From NCBI RefSeq assembly GCF_018342065.1, contig NZ_JAFDOE010000003.1:496001-560000 (forward strand): 64,000 bases of DNA, given 5' to 3'. Origin of the DNA: Citrobacter sp. FP75 (GTDB lineage Bacteria > Pseudomonadota > Gammaproteobacteria > Enterobacterales > Enterobacteriaceae). The notes under the pieces were generated by a model. The model worked only from the letters and a program-made list of their open reading frames with translations, did no database searches and was not told where the DNA came from. Below, piece after piece: positions 1 to 9,468 of this stretch. The translations under genes were made by a program, and so were the position numbers. Each line of letters starts with the position of its first letter. The stretch's first letter is position 1.

Positions 1-787
1 GAAGGATAGTGCCAGTAGTAAGTCTATCTTTATAAAATTGACACTTACAGGAACAGGGTTTCCAGAAGATACCGGTGGGTCTTTTTTTTCTCCTAGCACC
101 TACATGGTAAATGATATTATTAATAATAAAAAAATGTCTATTGAGGCATCATATGTGGCATCAACCACGTATAGCTCAGATAGCGGTGAAATAGTATATG
201 GTAATTCATTTGGATTATCCCATCCTGCAGTTAATTTTTTATCTGATAATTCCTGTAATTCAAATATTCTAGCATGGTGGATTTGCTCAACATTTGGATT
301 ATTAAATAGTGGTAATGCTTATTCACAACATTTGACGTTTACCATCAAGCACAAACCAACGACCTGTCGTTTCTCTCAGGCGATATACGAAATTAAAATG
401 CCAGATACAACGTTAAACGAAATGCTAAGTGCGAGCAATACCAAGTCAGGTTCTACGAATCTGGTACTGAATTGTGAAAGCATCTATAACGTCACTTCAA
501 ACCCGGTAAATTTCAAAGTGGCACGCGGTGACTGGGATGGGAGCGGAACGATACTGAAGAATACTGTAACGAATGGTGCAAAAGGGGTGGGATTCCAGAT
601 TTATAACGGCACTGCGACCACTCCGTTAAAATTGGGAGACACGCTGATGAATAAGATAGCTAAATTGGCGACAATCAATAATCAGTATACTTTCCCCATC
701 ACCGCGAAATATGTTCGTGTAACAGGGGAATCATTACAGCCCGGCGATGTACAAAGTAAAGTGATCTTTGCGGTATCTTATGATTGA
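1..787 (+). CDS. Fimbrial adhesin/minor pilin, C-terminal part (YehA/StcD-like), 5' end outside window
   Basis: The reading frame is open from base 2, so the gene begins before the window; about 261 codons are visible. The second half looks like a chaperone-usher pilin domain: a cysteine in TTCRFSQAIYEIKM pairs plausibly with LNCESIYN about 45 residues later, and the protein ends in the alternating hydrophobic strand KVIFAVSYD typical of pilin and adhesin C termini. In E. coli and Salmonella the yehABCD/stcABCD fimbrial cluster lies next to rcn and thiM, which supports a YehA/StcD-type tip adhesin at the end of that operon. The DNA is visibly more AT-rich than the thi genes, as is usual for fimbrial clusters. 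The family call is good; the exact orthologue is inferred from position because the signal peptide and N-terminal domain are not in view. Confidence 0.75.
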   Translation, partial: KDSASSKSIFIKLTLTGTGFPEDTGGSFFSPSTYMVNDIINNKKMSIEASYVASTTYSSDSGEIVYGNSFGLSHPAVNFLSDNSCNSNILAWWICSTFGLLNSGNAYSQHLTFTIKHKPTTCRFSQAIYEIKMPDTTLNEMLSASNTKSGSTNLVLNCESIYNVTSNPVNFKVARGDWDGSGTILKNTVTNGAKGVGFQIYNGTATTPLKLGDTLMNKIAKLATINNQYTFPITAKYVRVTGESLQPGDVQSKVIFAVSYD

Positions 788-811
788 ATCGACGATGTTT
801 TCCTAAGATTT

Positions 812-847
812 CACGTACTTTCTTGCTGAAAGTACGTGTTTTTTTTC
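812..847 (+). terminator. Rho-independent terminator of the fimbrial operon
   Basis: A 10-bp perfect stem (CACGTACTTT / AAAGTACGTG) with a short loop is followed by a run of T. It lies 25 bp after the adhesin stop and abuts the convergent rcnB stop codon. Confidence 0.85.
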
Positions 848-1174
848 TTACCGGTGATAAAAAATCTCGCCATCGTAGGCTTTAATGATTTTGCCGTCGG
901 CATCGTTAATCAGCACGTAGGCACCGCCCATATAGGTCCAGTGTGTACCTGCTGCCGGTGCTGGCAGGTTACGTTGATTCCACTGCTTAATCGCATATTC
1001 ATCGGTACGATACAGCGCCGGGACCGTGTCGCCCGGTTTGAAATGGGTGAAGTCAGCAATAAAGCCGCTCAGCTCATATTTATCGATGCCCTTAGGGGCT
1101 GCAATGGCGGCAGGCGCTGCCCAGACGGCGCTGGTCACGAGCAGCAATGCGCCCAGCAATATTTTATTCTTCAT
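848..1174 (-). CDS. rcnB: Periplasmic nickel/cobalt homeostasis protein RcnB
   Basis: A 108-residue protein with an N-terminal Sec signal (MKNKILLGALLLVTSAVWA, cleavage after the AxA-like end) and a short RcnB-type periplasmic domain containing GDTVPALYR, RNLPAPAAGTHW and YVLINDADGKI. In E. coli RcnB modulates Ni/Co export with the RcnA pump and is induced through RcnR. The ATG at 1174 is preferred over the one at 1180 because the GAGAGG ribosome site lies 6 bases before it and directly abuts the other. Neither rcnA nor rcnR is present: in E. coli they lie between rcnB and thiM, but here only about 340 bp separate the two and a riboswitch fills part of it. RcnB may therefore act with a pump encoded elsewhere, or be a remnant. 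Confidence 0.85.
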   Translation of the reverse strand: MKNKILLGALLLVTSAVWAAPAAIAAPKGIDKYELSGFIADFTHFKPGDTVPALYRTDEYAIKQWNQRNLPAPAAGTHWTYMGGAYVLINDADGKIIKAYDGEIFYHR

Positions 1175-1388
1175 ACCCATCCTCTCTACTTATTCGGGTC
1201 GTCAAAATCAGTCGTGTATCATTTCTGGCTTACAGGACATCTGACAAGCACTTTTTTGTTATTACTCCGCTCATTTCGTAAAAAGTGTAAATGAAGTACA
1301 GATATGCGGCAACGTTGGCCTGCAATTTACAACATGGCGTGCAGACAGTATCCTGTCGCTGAAACCGGTGTAACATGTTTCGGTTTTA

Positions 1389-1468
1389 ACGACTCGGGGT
1401 GCCCTTCCTGGTGAAGGCTGAGAAATACCCGTACCACCTGATCTGGATAATGCCAGCGTAGGGAAGTC
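1389..1468 (+). promoter_or_regulatory. TPP (thi-box) riboswitch of thiM
   Basis: The conserved thi-box elements are all present in order: ACTCGGGGTGCCCTTC, GAAGGCTGAGAAATACCCG, ACCTGATCTGGATAATGCC and GTAGGGAAG, nearly identical to the E. coli thiM aptamer. The expression platform between 1469 and the thiM ribosome site (AGGAG at 1502) suggests translational control, as for E. coli thiM: thiamine pyrophosphate binding should hide the ribosome site. The rest of the 1175-1388 gap holds the divergent rcnB upstream region and the thiM promoter, in which I see no other gene. Confidence 0.95.
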
Positions 1469-1513
1469 TGACACTGCTCGTGTCCCTTCTTTCACGCGGG
1501 CAGGAGCTGAACT

Positions 1514-2302
1514 ATGCAGCCTGACCTGCACAGCCGCGCACTTGCGGCCCACACCTTGCACCAATTTAGAACGCTTTCCCCCCTCACGCATTGTATGACC
1601 AATGAGGTCGTGCAGAACTTTACGGCCAATACGCTTCTGGCGTTGGGCGCGTCGCCGGCCATGGTGATTGAGCCTGAAGAGGCCAGCCAGTTTGCGGCTA
1701 TTGCCAATGCGCTGCTGATTAACGTGGGTACGCTGACCGAGAATCGCGCCATTGCCATGCACACGGCGGTCGTACAGGCGCTGCGGGCTAATACTCCCTG
1801 GACGCTCGATCCCGTTGCCGTTGGTGCGCTGGAGTTTCGTCGCCGTTTTTGCCTGGAATTACTCTCGCTACAACCTGCCGCTATTCGCGGTAACGCCTCT
1901 GAAATACTCGCTCTGGCAGGGATGACCACGGGTGGTCGTGGTGTGGATACCACTGACTCAGCAGCCGCTGCTCTGCCTGCAGCGCAGGCGCTGGCGCGTC
2001 AGGTTGCCACTATCGTGGTAGTGACCGGCGAAGTGGACTATGTCACCGATGGCCAGCGTACCGTCTGCGTGAACGGCGGTGACCCGTTGATGACCCGTGT
2101 AGTGGGTACCGGATGCGCGCTATCGGCGGTTGTTGCAGCCAGTTGCGCACTGAAAGGTGACAGGCTGGATAACGTCGCCTCTGCCTGTAGCTGGATGAAA
2201 CAGGCCGGGCAAATAGCCACGGAGCAATCGACGGGACCGGGCAGCTTTGTCCCGGCATTTCTCGACGCCCTCTATCAACTTAATGCGCAGGAGCAGGCAT
2301 GA
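1514..2302 (+). CDS. thiM: Hydroxyethylthiazole kinase
   Basis: A 262-residue protein, the usual length. It phosphorylates 4-methyl-5-(2-hydroxyethyl)thiazole for thiamine salvage in the cytoplasm. Visible family marks include [20 protein letters not shown] near the N terminus, [11 protein letters not shown] in the middle and the anion-hole motif [16 protein letters not shown] near residue 200. It follows the TPP riboswitch, starts with ATG seven bases after AGGAG, and overlaps thiD by four bases (ATGA), so the two are translationally coupled. Confidence 0.97.
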   Translation: MQPDLHSRALAAHTLHQFRTLSPLTHCMTNEVVQNFTANTLLALGASPAMVIEPEEASQFAAIANALLINVGTLTENRAIAMHTAVVQALRANTPWTLDPVAVGALEFRRRFCLELLSLQPAAIRGNASEILALAGMTTGGRGVDTTDSAAAALPAAQALARQVATIVVVTGEVDYVTDGQRTVCVNGGDPLMTRVVGTGCALSAVVAASCALKGDRLDNVASACSWMKQAGQIATEQSTGPGSFVPAFLDALYQLNAQEQA

Positions 2303-3099
2303 AACGGATTAATGCATTGACGATCGCCGGAACCGATCCCAGCGGTGGGGCGGGTATCCAGGCCGATTTAAAAACCTTCTCGGCGCTGGGCGCTTACGGC
2401 TGCTCGGTTATCACGGCGTTAGTGGCACAAAATACGCTCGGGGTGCAGTCGGTGTATCGCATTGAACCTGATTTTGTCGCCGCACAGCTGGACTCCGTGT
2501 TCAGTGATGTGCGTATTGACACAACTAAAATCGGCATGCTGGCGGAAACGGATATTGTCGAAGCGGTCGCCGAGCGTTTACGCCGTCATCAGGTACAAAA
2601 CGTGGTGCTTGATACGGTGATGCTGGCGAAAAGCGGCGACCCGTTGTTGTCTCCCTCGGCGGTTGAAACGCTGCGTACCCGCCTGTTGCCGCAGGTGTCG
2701 ATTATCACGCCAAACCTGCCGGAAGCCGCTGCGTTGCTTGAAACAACGCATGCCAGAACGGAGCAGGAGATGCTAGAGCAGGGTAGAGCGCTGCGGGCGC
2801 TGGGCTGCGAAGCGGTGCTGATGAAAGGTGGTCATCTGGATGACGCGCAAAGCCCGGACTGGTTGTTTACCCGCGACGGCGAGCAGCGCTTTACCGCGCC
2901 AAGGGTGATGACCAAAAATACTCACGGCACCGGCTGTACGCTGTCGGCGGCGCTGGCGGCGCTGCGTCCGCGCCATGCAAACTGGGCCGATACGGTACAT
3001 GAGGCCAAAATGTGGCTGTCGGCGGCGCTGGCACAGGCTGATACCCTGGAAGTGGGCGGGGGGATTGGTCCGGTTCATCATTTCCACGCGTGGTGGTGA
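2299..3099 (+). CDS. thiD: Hydroxymethylpyrimidine/phosphomethylpyrimidine kinase
   Basis: 266 residues, as in E. coli. It carries out the two successive phosphorylations of hydroxymethylpyrimidine to HMP-PP, joining the thiazole branch at ThiE. The N-terminal motif [20 protein letters not shown] and the C-terminal ribokinase-superfamily motif [17 protein letters not shown], which carries the catalytic region, are both intact. It is the second gene of the riboswitch-controlled thiMD operon. No clear terminator separates it from yegW 52 bp downstream, so some readthrough is possible. Confidence 0.97.
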   Translation: MKRINALTIAGTDPSGGAGIQADLKTFSALGAYGCSVITALVAQNTLGVQSVYRIEPDFVAAQLDSVFSDVRIDTTKIGMLAETDIVEAVAERLRRHQVQNVVLDTVMLAKSGDPLLSPSAVETLRTRLLPQVSIITPNLPEAAALLETTHARTEQEMLEQGRALRALGCEAVLMKGGHLDDAQSPDWLFTRDGEQRFTAPRVMTKNTHGTGCTLSAALAALRPRHANWADTVHEAKMWLSAALAQADTLEVGGGIGPVHHFHAWW

Positions 3100-3151
3100 C
3101 GAACATAAATGCGTATACTGGCTGCAGAAACGGCTGCCAGGAAAAAGATAA

Positions 3152-3898
3152 ATGGAACAAGCGCATACCCAGCTTATCGCGCAACTGAATGAACGTATTT
3201 CAGCAGCGGATAACACGCCGCTGTACATGAAATTCGCGCAAACGGTCAAAAACGCTGTACGCAGCGGCATCCTGGAGCATGGCAATATTCTGCCTGGCGA
3301 GCGCGATCTTAGCCAGTTGACCGGCGTCTCTCGTATTACGGTGCGTAAAGCGATGCAGGCGCTGGAAGAAGAGGGGGTGGTGACTCGCGCCCGCGGTTAC
3401 GGAACGCAGATCAACAATATCTTCGAGTATTCGCTAAAAGAAGCGCGCGGCTTTTCTCAGCAGGTTGTGTTACGCGGTAAAAAACCGGATACGCTGTGGG
3501 TCAATAAGCGCGTGGTGGCGTGCCCGGAAGAAGTGGCCCAGCAGCTGGCGATTGCCGTCGGCAGTGACGTCTTCCTGCTTAAACGTATTCGCTACGTGGA
3601 TGAAGACGCGGTTTCTATTGAAGAATCCTGGGTCCCCGCACATCTTATTCATGATGTGGATGCCATCGGCGTCTCGCTGTACGACTATTTCCGCAGCCAG
3701 CATATTTTCCCGCAGCGCACGCGATCTCGCGTCAGCGCCCGCATGCCGGATGCGGAATTCCAGTCGCATATTCAGATGGACAGCAAAGTACCGGTACTGG
3801 TGATCAAGCAGGTTGCGCTTGACCAGCAGCATCGGCCCATTGAATACAGCATCAGCTATTGCCGCAGCGACCTATACGTCTTTGTGTGCGAGGAGTAA
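3152..3898 (+). CDS. yegW: GntR/HutC-family transcriptional regulator YegW
   Basis: 248 residues. An N-terminal winged helix (LPGERDLSQLTGVSRITVRKA, about residues 48-70) is followed by a UTRA/HutC-type effector domain (VFLLKRIRYVDEDAVSIEESWVP). This domain layout normally binds a small sugar, nucleoside or amino-acid derivative. Its 3' end overlaps the convergent yegV by 27 bp. It faces the yegT-yegU-yegV operon, which makes it the obvious candidate regulator of those genes; that is inference from position. yegX, found beside it in K-12, is absent. Confidence 0.9.
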   Translation: MEQAHTQLIAQLNERISAADNTPLYMKFAQTVKNAVRSGILEHGNILPGERDLSQLTGVSRITVRKAMQALEEEGVVTRARGYGTQINNIFEYSLKEARGFSQQVVLRGKKPDTLWVNKRVVACPEEVAQQLAIAVGSDVFLLKRIRYVDEDAVSIEESWVPAHLIHDVDAIGVSLYDYFRSQHIFPQRTRSRVSARMPDAEFQSHIQMDSKVPVLVIKQVALDQQHRPIEYSISYCRSDLYVFVCEE

Positions 3899-4837
3899 CG
3901 CCTCACGCGAGGGTGCGCAATCACCGCCGCGATGCCCAACCACCCAAGATCCCACCGCGTTACCCAGTAGCACGGCATCGGCCAGCGGCCAGCCTGATGC
4001 CAGCCCGGCCAGCATGCCGCCGGCGTGACTGTCCCCTGCGCCAATGGTGTCAACAACAGTCGTTGGAAATGCAGGCACGCGGCCGGACGTGTGTTCGCTG
4101 AAATACCATGCGCCGTCTTTATCGTGGCGAACCACAACCGGCGTGGCAAAGCGGGTCACCCACTCGGCGCCAAAACTTTCGACATCCGTGCTTAACCTGA
4201 ATCGCTCGGCGGCAATTTCCGCCTCCTGGCGATTGAGTGATACCAGCGGGCGGCAGGTCATAATACGGGTCATCAAGACCTCGGAAATGTCACCTATACG
4301 TGGTCCAAAATCGATAAACGGCGTTACCTCATCCAGGCCTTCCAGCCACTGTACCAGTAGCTCACCGCACGGTGAGGCCAACTGATAACCTGAAAGGTAG
4401 ACCAGGCTGTGGCGCGGGATCATTAGCTGAGCCAGCCAGTCGGCGTTCCACTGATTTTCAACGCCGCTAAAGGACATAAAGGTGCGTTCGCCATCCGGTT
4501 CGACTAACGCCAGGCACCAGCCGTTATCGCCTTCGGCATTGTCGATCAGACTGCGTAATCCCTCTTTTGCCATCCGGTTGCGGATAATATCGGCCCACAC
4601 CCCCTGACCTAACGGCAAGGCATTACTGGCGTCAATACCTAAACGTTTAAGCGCGACGGCAATGTTCAGCGCACAACCGCCGACGTTCACACCTTGCTGC
4701 TTGAGTTCAATGTCACACCCGCGCCAGGGGAGGGCATACGCATCGGCAATCACATCGATCACCGCCGCGCCCACCACCGTCACCGGCCGCTGCATGTGCA
4801 ACTGCGGGAGAAGCGCTTGCAGACGCATCGTGTTCAT
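3872..4837 (-). CDS. yegV: PfkB-family carbohydrate kinase YegV
   Basis: 321 residues, the E. coli length. The PfkB fold is shown by the N-terminal glycine motif (QQGVNVGGCALNIAVALKRLG) and by signature 2 (VVDTIGAGDSHAGGMLAGL), whose aspartate in GAGD is the catalytic base. It should phosphorylate a pentose-like or nucleoside-derived sugar; the substrate is unknown. It is the last gene of a tightly packed operon (yegU overlaps by four bases) whose other members are a DraG-type hydrolase and a nucleoside-type transporter, which suggests a ribosyl or nucleoside substrate. Confidence 0.9.
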   Translation of the reverse strand: MNTMRLQALLPQLHMQRPVTVVGAAVIDVIADAYALPWRGCDIELKQQGVNVGGCALNIAVALKRLGIDASNALPLGQGVWADIIRNRMAKEGLRSLIDNAEGDNGWCLALVEPDGERTFMSFSGVENQWNADWLAQLMIPRHSLVYLSGYQLASPCGELLVQWLEGLDEVTPFIDFGPRIGDISEVLMTRIMTCRPLVSLNRQEAEIAAERFRLSTDVESFGAEWVTRFATPVVVRHDKDGAWYFSEHTSGRVPAFPTTVVDTIGAGDSHAGGMLAGLASGWPLADAVLLGNAVGSWVVGHRGGDCAPSREALLLAHKDV

Positions 4838-5838
4838 AGCGCCTCCCGCTGCTCGCGCAGGCGCAGTAATCCGCTGGCGTAGCGGTTAAAATCCAGCTGA
4901 TTGACCGCGTCCAGTTCCTGCTTCAATACTGGGTTAATCGCGCTTACGCCGTGCAACGCGCCGCAAATTGCCGTCGCCATCGCCCCAATGGTATCGGTGT
5001 CGCCACCGAGGTTCGCGCACAGAACGGCGCAGCGGTTGGGATCGGTCTGCGCCAGTTCTACCATCGCGATGGCGCAAGGCACCGATTCAATGGTGCTGGT
5101 TCCGGCCCCAACGACCTGATACAACTGCTCGCTGGCAGATTCTGCGCCGTTAGCCTCGCGCACGATTTTCAGCGCCAACTCGAGGCGCGCTGAGAGCGAG
5201 GCGCTAAAGGTGGTGATCCGTTTTTGCTGCGCATGCCGGGCAATGGCAGGCAGCGCCTCAACAATATCGGACCAATTTGCGCCGTCGACAGCGCGCGACA
5301 CCGCCCACGCGACAACCACAGCACCGGCTACCGCCAGATCCGATTTATGCGTCGGGCTGGAGGCCAATGCCACGTCATCGATAAAGGCATCGAGATCGCG
5401 TGCGGGTAGCAGGCAGCCTAACGGTGAAACGCGCATTGCCGCTCCGTTAGTTACACCATTGTTTTCCAGCTCAGCGACGGGTTTGCCGTCGCGGATGGCG
5501 TTTAACGCAATTTTTGAGGTAGGGCCGAGTACGTTTTTATTGAAGGCATCAAAACGTTCGGCCCAGGCCAGAATATTGCGGCCAATAATGTCGGGTACAA
5601 TTTCTCCGTTACACTCAAGCAGGGCATCCGCCAGACACAGCGCCATGGACGTGTCATCAGTGAACTCCGCTTGGTTAAAATAACAGGCGGCATTATTTTC
5701 TGCAGGTCCCGGTAAAAACCGGTCGATCCAACCGAAGTGGGCTTTAACCCGGGTTCTGGGCCATAATTCCGACGGCATGCCCATCGCATCCCCTAACGCC
5801 TGCCCATAAAGAGCACCGAGAATACGCTCTGCTTTCAT
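4834..5838 (-). CDS. yegU: ADP-ribosylglycohydrolase (DraG) family protein YegU
   Basis: 334 residues. DraG-family metal-binding motifs are present: EFTDDTSMALCLADALL near residue 60 and GGDTDTIGAMATAICGALHG near residue 280, which together hold the two Mg ions. The N-terminal ILGALYGQALGDAMGMPSE is also typical. These enzymes cleave N- or O-glycosidic bonds of ADP-ribose or related ribosides. It sits between the kinase YegV and the transporter YegT with four-base overlaps on both sides, so the three are made together. In this context a hydrolase acting on an imported riboside is more likely than a protein-modification enzyme; this is inference. Confidence 0.9.
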   Translation of the reverse strand: MKAERILGALYGQALGDAMGMPSELWPRTRVKAHFGWIDRFLPGPAENNAACYFNQAEFTDDTSMALCLADALLECNGEIVPDIIGRNILAWAERFDAFNKNVLGPTSKIALNAIRDGKPVAELENNGVTNGAAMRVSPLGCLLPARDLDAFIDDVALASSPTHKSDLAVAGAVVVAWAVSRAVDGANWSDIVEALPAIARHAQQKRITTFSASLSARLELALKIVREANGAESASEQLYQVVGAGTSTIESVPCAIAMVELAQTDPNRCAVLCANLGGDTDTIGAMATAICGALHGVSAINPVLKQELDAVNQLDFNRYASGLLRLREQREAL

Positions 5839-7112
5839 TTTACTTCCCCTTGTTTCAACGCTACATCGCGATCGTCCACCTTAATGGCGGTGATTTCTTT
5901 GTCTGATTCGCGAAAGAAAATCATAAACAACACGGCAATGACGGCGATCATGATCGCGCCAAATCCCCACATGCCCGCCCAGTTAAAGGTGAGACCGTTG
6001 ACTGGCTCTTTATAAGCGAACATTTTCTCCATCATCACCCCGCCCAGGCGGTAACCGAGCAGGCTACCGAATCCCTGACAGCAGAGGGTGATTAAACCTT
6101 GTGCGGCAGTACGCATATGTACCGGCGCTTTTTTATCCACATAGATATAAGCCGTGACGTAGTAGAAGTCGTAACTGACGCCGTGCAGCAGAATGCCGAG
6201 AAACAGTAGCGCGTAAGTGAAATATTCTTCTGAGCCGCCGTAAACGAAAAAGCCATAGCGGATCGCCGCGGTAATAAGACCAAGTAATAATACCTTTTTA
6301 ATGCCAAAGCGCTTAGTGAAGAACGGTAGCGCCAGCATAAAGAAGATTTCCGAAAACTGACCCAGCGTCATCCAGCCGGTGGCATTTTTCATCCCGACTT
6401 CTGTCAGGTAGCCGTTGGCGAAGATGTAATAGAACGCCAGCGGCATCGCAAACAGGAAAGAGCAGAAGAAAAAGACAAGGAAGTTTTTATCACGCAGCAG
6501 GATCAGCGCATCCAGACCCAGCATGACCTTGAAATCCATCTTGCCGGTACTTTTCGGCGGCGTATCCGGTAAAAAGAAGGCGAAGACACCCAGCACGGCT
6601 GAACTACCGGCAGCGATCAGCAGCGGGATGTTGGTCGGCGAGATATCGCTGTAGCCCAGCATCTGAGGTAAAAACCCACAGGCTAAACCGGAGGCAATCC
6701 AGCCAATGGTGCCCATCACGCGAATGCGCGGGAAATCACGCTCGACGTCCGGGACGTTGGCAAAGGCAATGCTGTTGGTCAGCGCAATGGTTGGCATGTA
6801 GGTGAGTGAGTAGGCCAGCAACAGCGGGAAGAAGCCGCTAAATGTGGTCTGCTGCGCGGCGAAAAACATCAGAATTGCGCCGACGAACATCAATACGGCC
6901 AGCACTTTTTGCGCGGAGAAAAAACGGTCTGTTAGTGAACCAACGAAAATCGGCGACAGGATCGCGGCGATCGCCGTACAGGCGTACGACCAGCCAATTT
7001 CCCCGGCGGTAAATCCGCTTTTACTCAACCATAACCAAAGCGGTACAAACCAGGCGCCCCAGATAAACCACTCCACAAACATCATGAACGACAGCTTTGC
7101 TGTAGTTTTCAT
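5835..7112 (-). CDS. yegT: MFS nucleoside-type transporter YegT
   Basis: 425 residues from the start chosen here, matching E. coli YegT. It belongs to the nucleoside:H+ symporter family (NupG/XapB type), with about 12 hydrophobic segments and the N-terminal FMMFVEWFIWGAWFVPLWLW typical of that family. The ATG at 7112 is used because AAGGA lies seven bases before it and because the upstream in-frame extension adds residues not found in homologues. It is the first gene of the yegTUV operon and divergent from fbaB across 252 bp. The likely substrate is a nucleoside or related riboside; the exact one cannot be told from sequence. Confidence 0.92.
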   Translation of the reverse strand: MKTTAKLSFMMFVEWFIWGAWFVPLWLWLSKSGFTAGEIGWSYACTAIAAILSPIFVGSLTDRFFSAQKVLAVLMFVGAILMFFAAQQTTFSGFFPLLLAYSLTYMPTIALTNSIAFANVPDVERDFPRIRVMGTIGWIASGLACGFLPQMLGYSDISPTNIPLLIAAGSSAVLGVFAFFLPDTPPKSTGKMDFKVMLGLDALILLRDKNFLVFFFCSFLFAMPLAFYYIFANGYLTEVGMKNATGWMTLGQFSEIFFMLALPFFTKRFGIKKVLLLGLITAAIRYGFFVYGGSEEYFTYALLFLGILLHGVSYDFYYVTAYIYVDKKAPVHMRTAAQGLITLCCQGFGSLLGYRLGGVMMEKMFAYKEPVNGLTFNWAGMWGFGAIMIAVIAVLFMIFFRESDKEITAIKVDDRDVALKQGEVK

Positions 7113-7364
7113 CTTTAAATCCTTCATGACAGGTAAGGTACGTCGAGATAGTACCACTTGATAATACCTTTGAAATACCTTTGTGTTTTAATTTTGACCG
7201 CCGTAACGTTTTTTATGCCTGAATCGAGCCAGCAGAAGTTGCTGAAAAGTGCGCTAAAGATGGAAAAAAAGTGCGGTTGGTACCAGGCTTATGGCTGCCC
7301 GCAACAAGGCGGGCCAGGACAATCCACATTCCGGTATCCAATCGGAACTTACGGGAGCATAGCT

Positions 7365-8417
7365 ATGACTGATATTGCGCAGTTGCTTGGCAAAGATGCC
7401 GACAACCTTTTACAGCATCGTTGTATGACCATTCCTTCTGACCAACTTTACCTGCCAGGACATGATTACGTCGACCGCGTGATGGTGGATAACAACCGAC
7501 CGCCAGCCGTACTGCGTAATATGCAGACGCTGTATAACACGGGCCGACTCGCTGGCACGGGATACTTGTCTATCTTACCTGTGGACCAGGGCGTGGAGCA
7601 TTCCGCCGGGGCTTCGTTTGCGGCTAACCCGCTGTACTTTGATCCGAAAAATATTGTTGAGCTGGCTATCGAAGCGGGCTGTAACTGTGTGGCGTCAACC
7701 TATGGCGTGTTGGCTTCCGTTTCCCGCCGCTACGCACACCGTATTCCGTTCCTCGTGAAAATTAACCACAACGAAACGCTCAGCTACCCGAACACATTTG
7801 ACCAGACGTTGTATGCCAGCGTGGAGCAGGCGTTCAATATGGGCGCGGTGGCGGTCGGGGCGACAATCTATTTCGGTTCTGAGGAATCCCGTCGCCAGAT
7901 TGAAGAGATTTCTGCGGCGTTTGAACGTGCCCATGAGCTGGGTATGGTGACGGTACTGTGGGCCTATCTGCGCAACTCCGCGTTTAAAAAAGACGGTGTG
8001 GATTATCACGTTTCCGCCGACCTCACCGGGCAGGCAAACCATCTGGCGGCCACAATCGGGGCGGATATCGTCAAGCAAAAAATGGCAGAGAATAACGGCG
8101 GGTATAATGCGGTTAATTTTGGCTATACCGACGATCGCGTCTACAGCAAGCTGACCAGCGACAACCCGATTGATTTGGTTCGTTATCAGCTGGCTAACTG
8201 CTATATGGGTCGTGCCGGATTAATAAACTCTGGCGGTGCTGCAGGGGGCGAAACCGATCTCAGCGATGCGGTTCGTACGGCGGTGATTAACAAGCGTGCT
8301 GGTGGTATGGGGCTGATCCTCGGGCGTAAAGCGTTCAAGAAAACCATGGCTGATGGCGTTAAGTTGATTAACGCCGTGCAGGATGTTTATCTGGATAGCA
8401 AAGTCACTATTGCCTGA
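7365..8417 (+). CDS. fbaB: Class I fructose-bisphosphate aldolase (DhnA type)
   Basis: 350 residues from MTDIAQLLG, the E. coli length. The reading frame runs 69 codons further upstream, but GGGAG sits before the ATG at 7365 and homologues start there. It is a Schiff-base aldolase of the archaeal/DhnA type, cleaving fructose 1,6-bisphosphate. [11 protein letters not shown] near the N terminus and [11 protein letters not shown] in the second half, the likely Schiff-base lysine region, are family marks. In E. coli the gat operon for galactitol use separates fbaB from yegS; here yegS follows convergently after only 21 bp. Confidence 0.95.
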   Translation: MTDIAQLLGKDADNLLQHRCMTIPSDQLYLPGHDYVDRVMVDNNRPPAVLRNMQTLYNTGRLAGTGYLSILPVDQGVEHSAGASFAANPLYFDPKNIVELAIEAGCNCVASTYGVLASVSRRYAHRIPFLVKINHNETLSYPNTFDQTLYASVEQAFNMGAVAVGATIYFGSEESRRQIEEISAAFERAHELGMVTVLWAYLRNSAFKKDGVDYHVSADLTGQANHLAATIGADIVKQKMAENNGGYNAVNFGYTDDRVYSKLTSDNPIDLVRYQLANCYMGRAGLINSGGAAGGETDLSDAVRTAVINKRAGGMGLILGRKAFKKTMADGVKLINAVQDVYLDSKVTIA

Positions 8418-8438
8418 GTCATTGCGGGCGGTTGTGTA

Positions 8439-9338
8439 TTAACGCAACAACGGGCAGCCCGGTGGTAACCGACAGCGCAATGCGGCGGGGAGGATTTCGA
8501 TGTGAAATTCCTGTCCGCCGAGCGGTTCGCCATCGAGATTAAAGGTGATTTCATGCGGGGCGCGGATATCAAACCATGATGACGCGCCATCAATAATATT
8601 AGGATTGTCAGCGGATTGGGTGAGCGCTGAGAGCAGCGCCGGAAGAAGCTCATCGCCGGTAAAAATGCGCAGCTGTAGCAAACCGTCGTTGATAAGCGCC
8701 GTGGGGCAAAGCTGCTGTCCGCCGCCCGCCTGACGACCATTACCGATGCCGATCACCAGTGCGTCACCCTGCCAGTGAAAGTTTTCCCCACGAATTTCGC
8801 AGCTGTCGGGCTTCAGCGTGTCCATACGCATTAGTCCATGAATAAAGTACGACACGCCACCCAACGCCGCTTTGAGTTTCTCCGGCGTTTCTGTCGTTAC
8901 CCGCGTACCGAAACCACCCGTCGCCATATTGATAAAACAGGTCTTATCGTTGACCTGTACCATGTCTATCTCAACCGCATTGCCGGCGATGGCCAGCTTC
9001 AATGCTTTATCCAGCGTCTCGGGAATACCTGCACTTGTGGCGAAGTCATTGGCGGTCCCCAACGGTAAAATCCCTAGTGCGGGAATATCTTCCCCCTCGC
9101 AGTGGATTAGCGCGGTAGAGACTTCGTTGATGGTGCCATCGCCGCCGCCCGCAATGACGGTGGCAACGCCCAACTGTCGGGCCTCATCAACGTAGCGGCG
9201 GGCATCGCCTTTTTCCCAGGTGACGCGCACGTGGATTTCCACACCCTCATCGCGAAGCACAGCAATCGCCTCGCGCAGGGGGAGATTATCAGCACTTTTT
9301 CCGTTCAGGATCAGTAAGCTGGCAGGGAATGCTATCAT
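8439..9338 (-). CDS. yegS: Lipid kinase YegS
   Basis: 299 residues, as in E. coli. It belongs to the diacylglycerol/sphingosine kinase superfamily and phosphorylates phosphatidylglycerol in vitro in E. coli. The nucleotide-binding motif [17 protein letters not shown] is intact near residue 65, and the second domain carries [22 protein letters not shown]. It is the last gene of the 46 min segment before the junction with the art locus; its start codon lies only about 90 bp from the artJ terminator. Confidence 0.95.
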   Translation of the reverse strand: MIAFPASLLILNGKSADNLPLREAIAVLRDEGVEIHVRVTWEKGDARRYVDEARQLGVATVIAGGGDGTINEVSTALIHCEGEDIPALGILPLGTANDFATSAGIPETLDKALKLAIAGNAVEIDMVQVNDKTCFINMATGGFGTRVTTETPEKLKAALGGVSYFIHGLMRMDTLKPDSCEIRGENFHWQGDALVIGIGNGRQAGGGQQLCPTALINDGLLQLRIFTGDELLPALLSALTQSADNPNIIDGASSWFDIRAPHEITFNLDGEPLGGQEFHIEILPAALRCRLPPGCPLLR

Positions 9339-9427
9339 CCTATGGCCTCACTTTTATTGTTTTAACAAGTGTATGCCAGGAATGCGTTTATGGCGTAAGA
9401 ACTGACTGAAAGCGCGGGCGTTAAACG
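9339..9427. other. Junction between 46 min and 19 min segments (yegS/artJ)
   Basis: In E. coli yegS is followed by yegR and artJ is followed by rlmC. Here the two gene ends meet across about 90 bp with no insertion sequence, tRNA or long repeat visible. The stretch must contain the yegS promoter. Gene-order comparison with K-12 is from memory. Confidence 0.6.
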
Positions 9428-9455
9428 TAAAAAAGCCGCGATAAGCGGCTTTTCA
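9428..9455 (-). terminator. Terminator of artJ
   Basis: On the minus strand the stem AAGCCGC/GCGGCTT with a five-base loop is followed by a T run, just after the artJ stop. Confidence 0.85.
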
Positions 9456-9468
9456 GGTAGGTCAGGAA

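Noticed and set aside
7158-7364. 69-codon upstream extension of fbaB
   Set aside because: Homologues start at 7365, where GGGAG precedes the ATG; the extension covers the fbaB/yegT promoter region.
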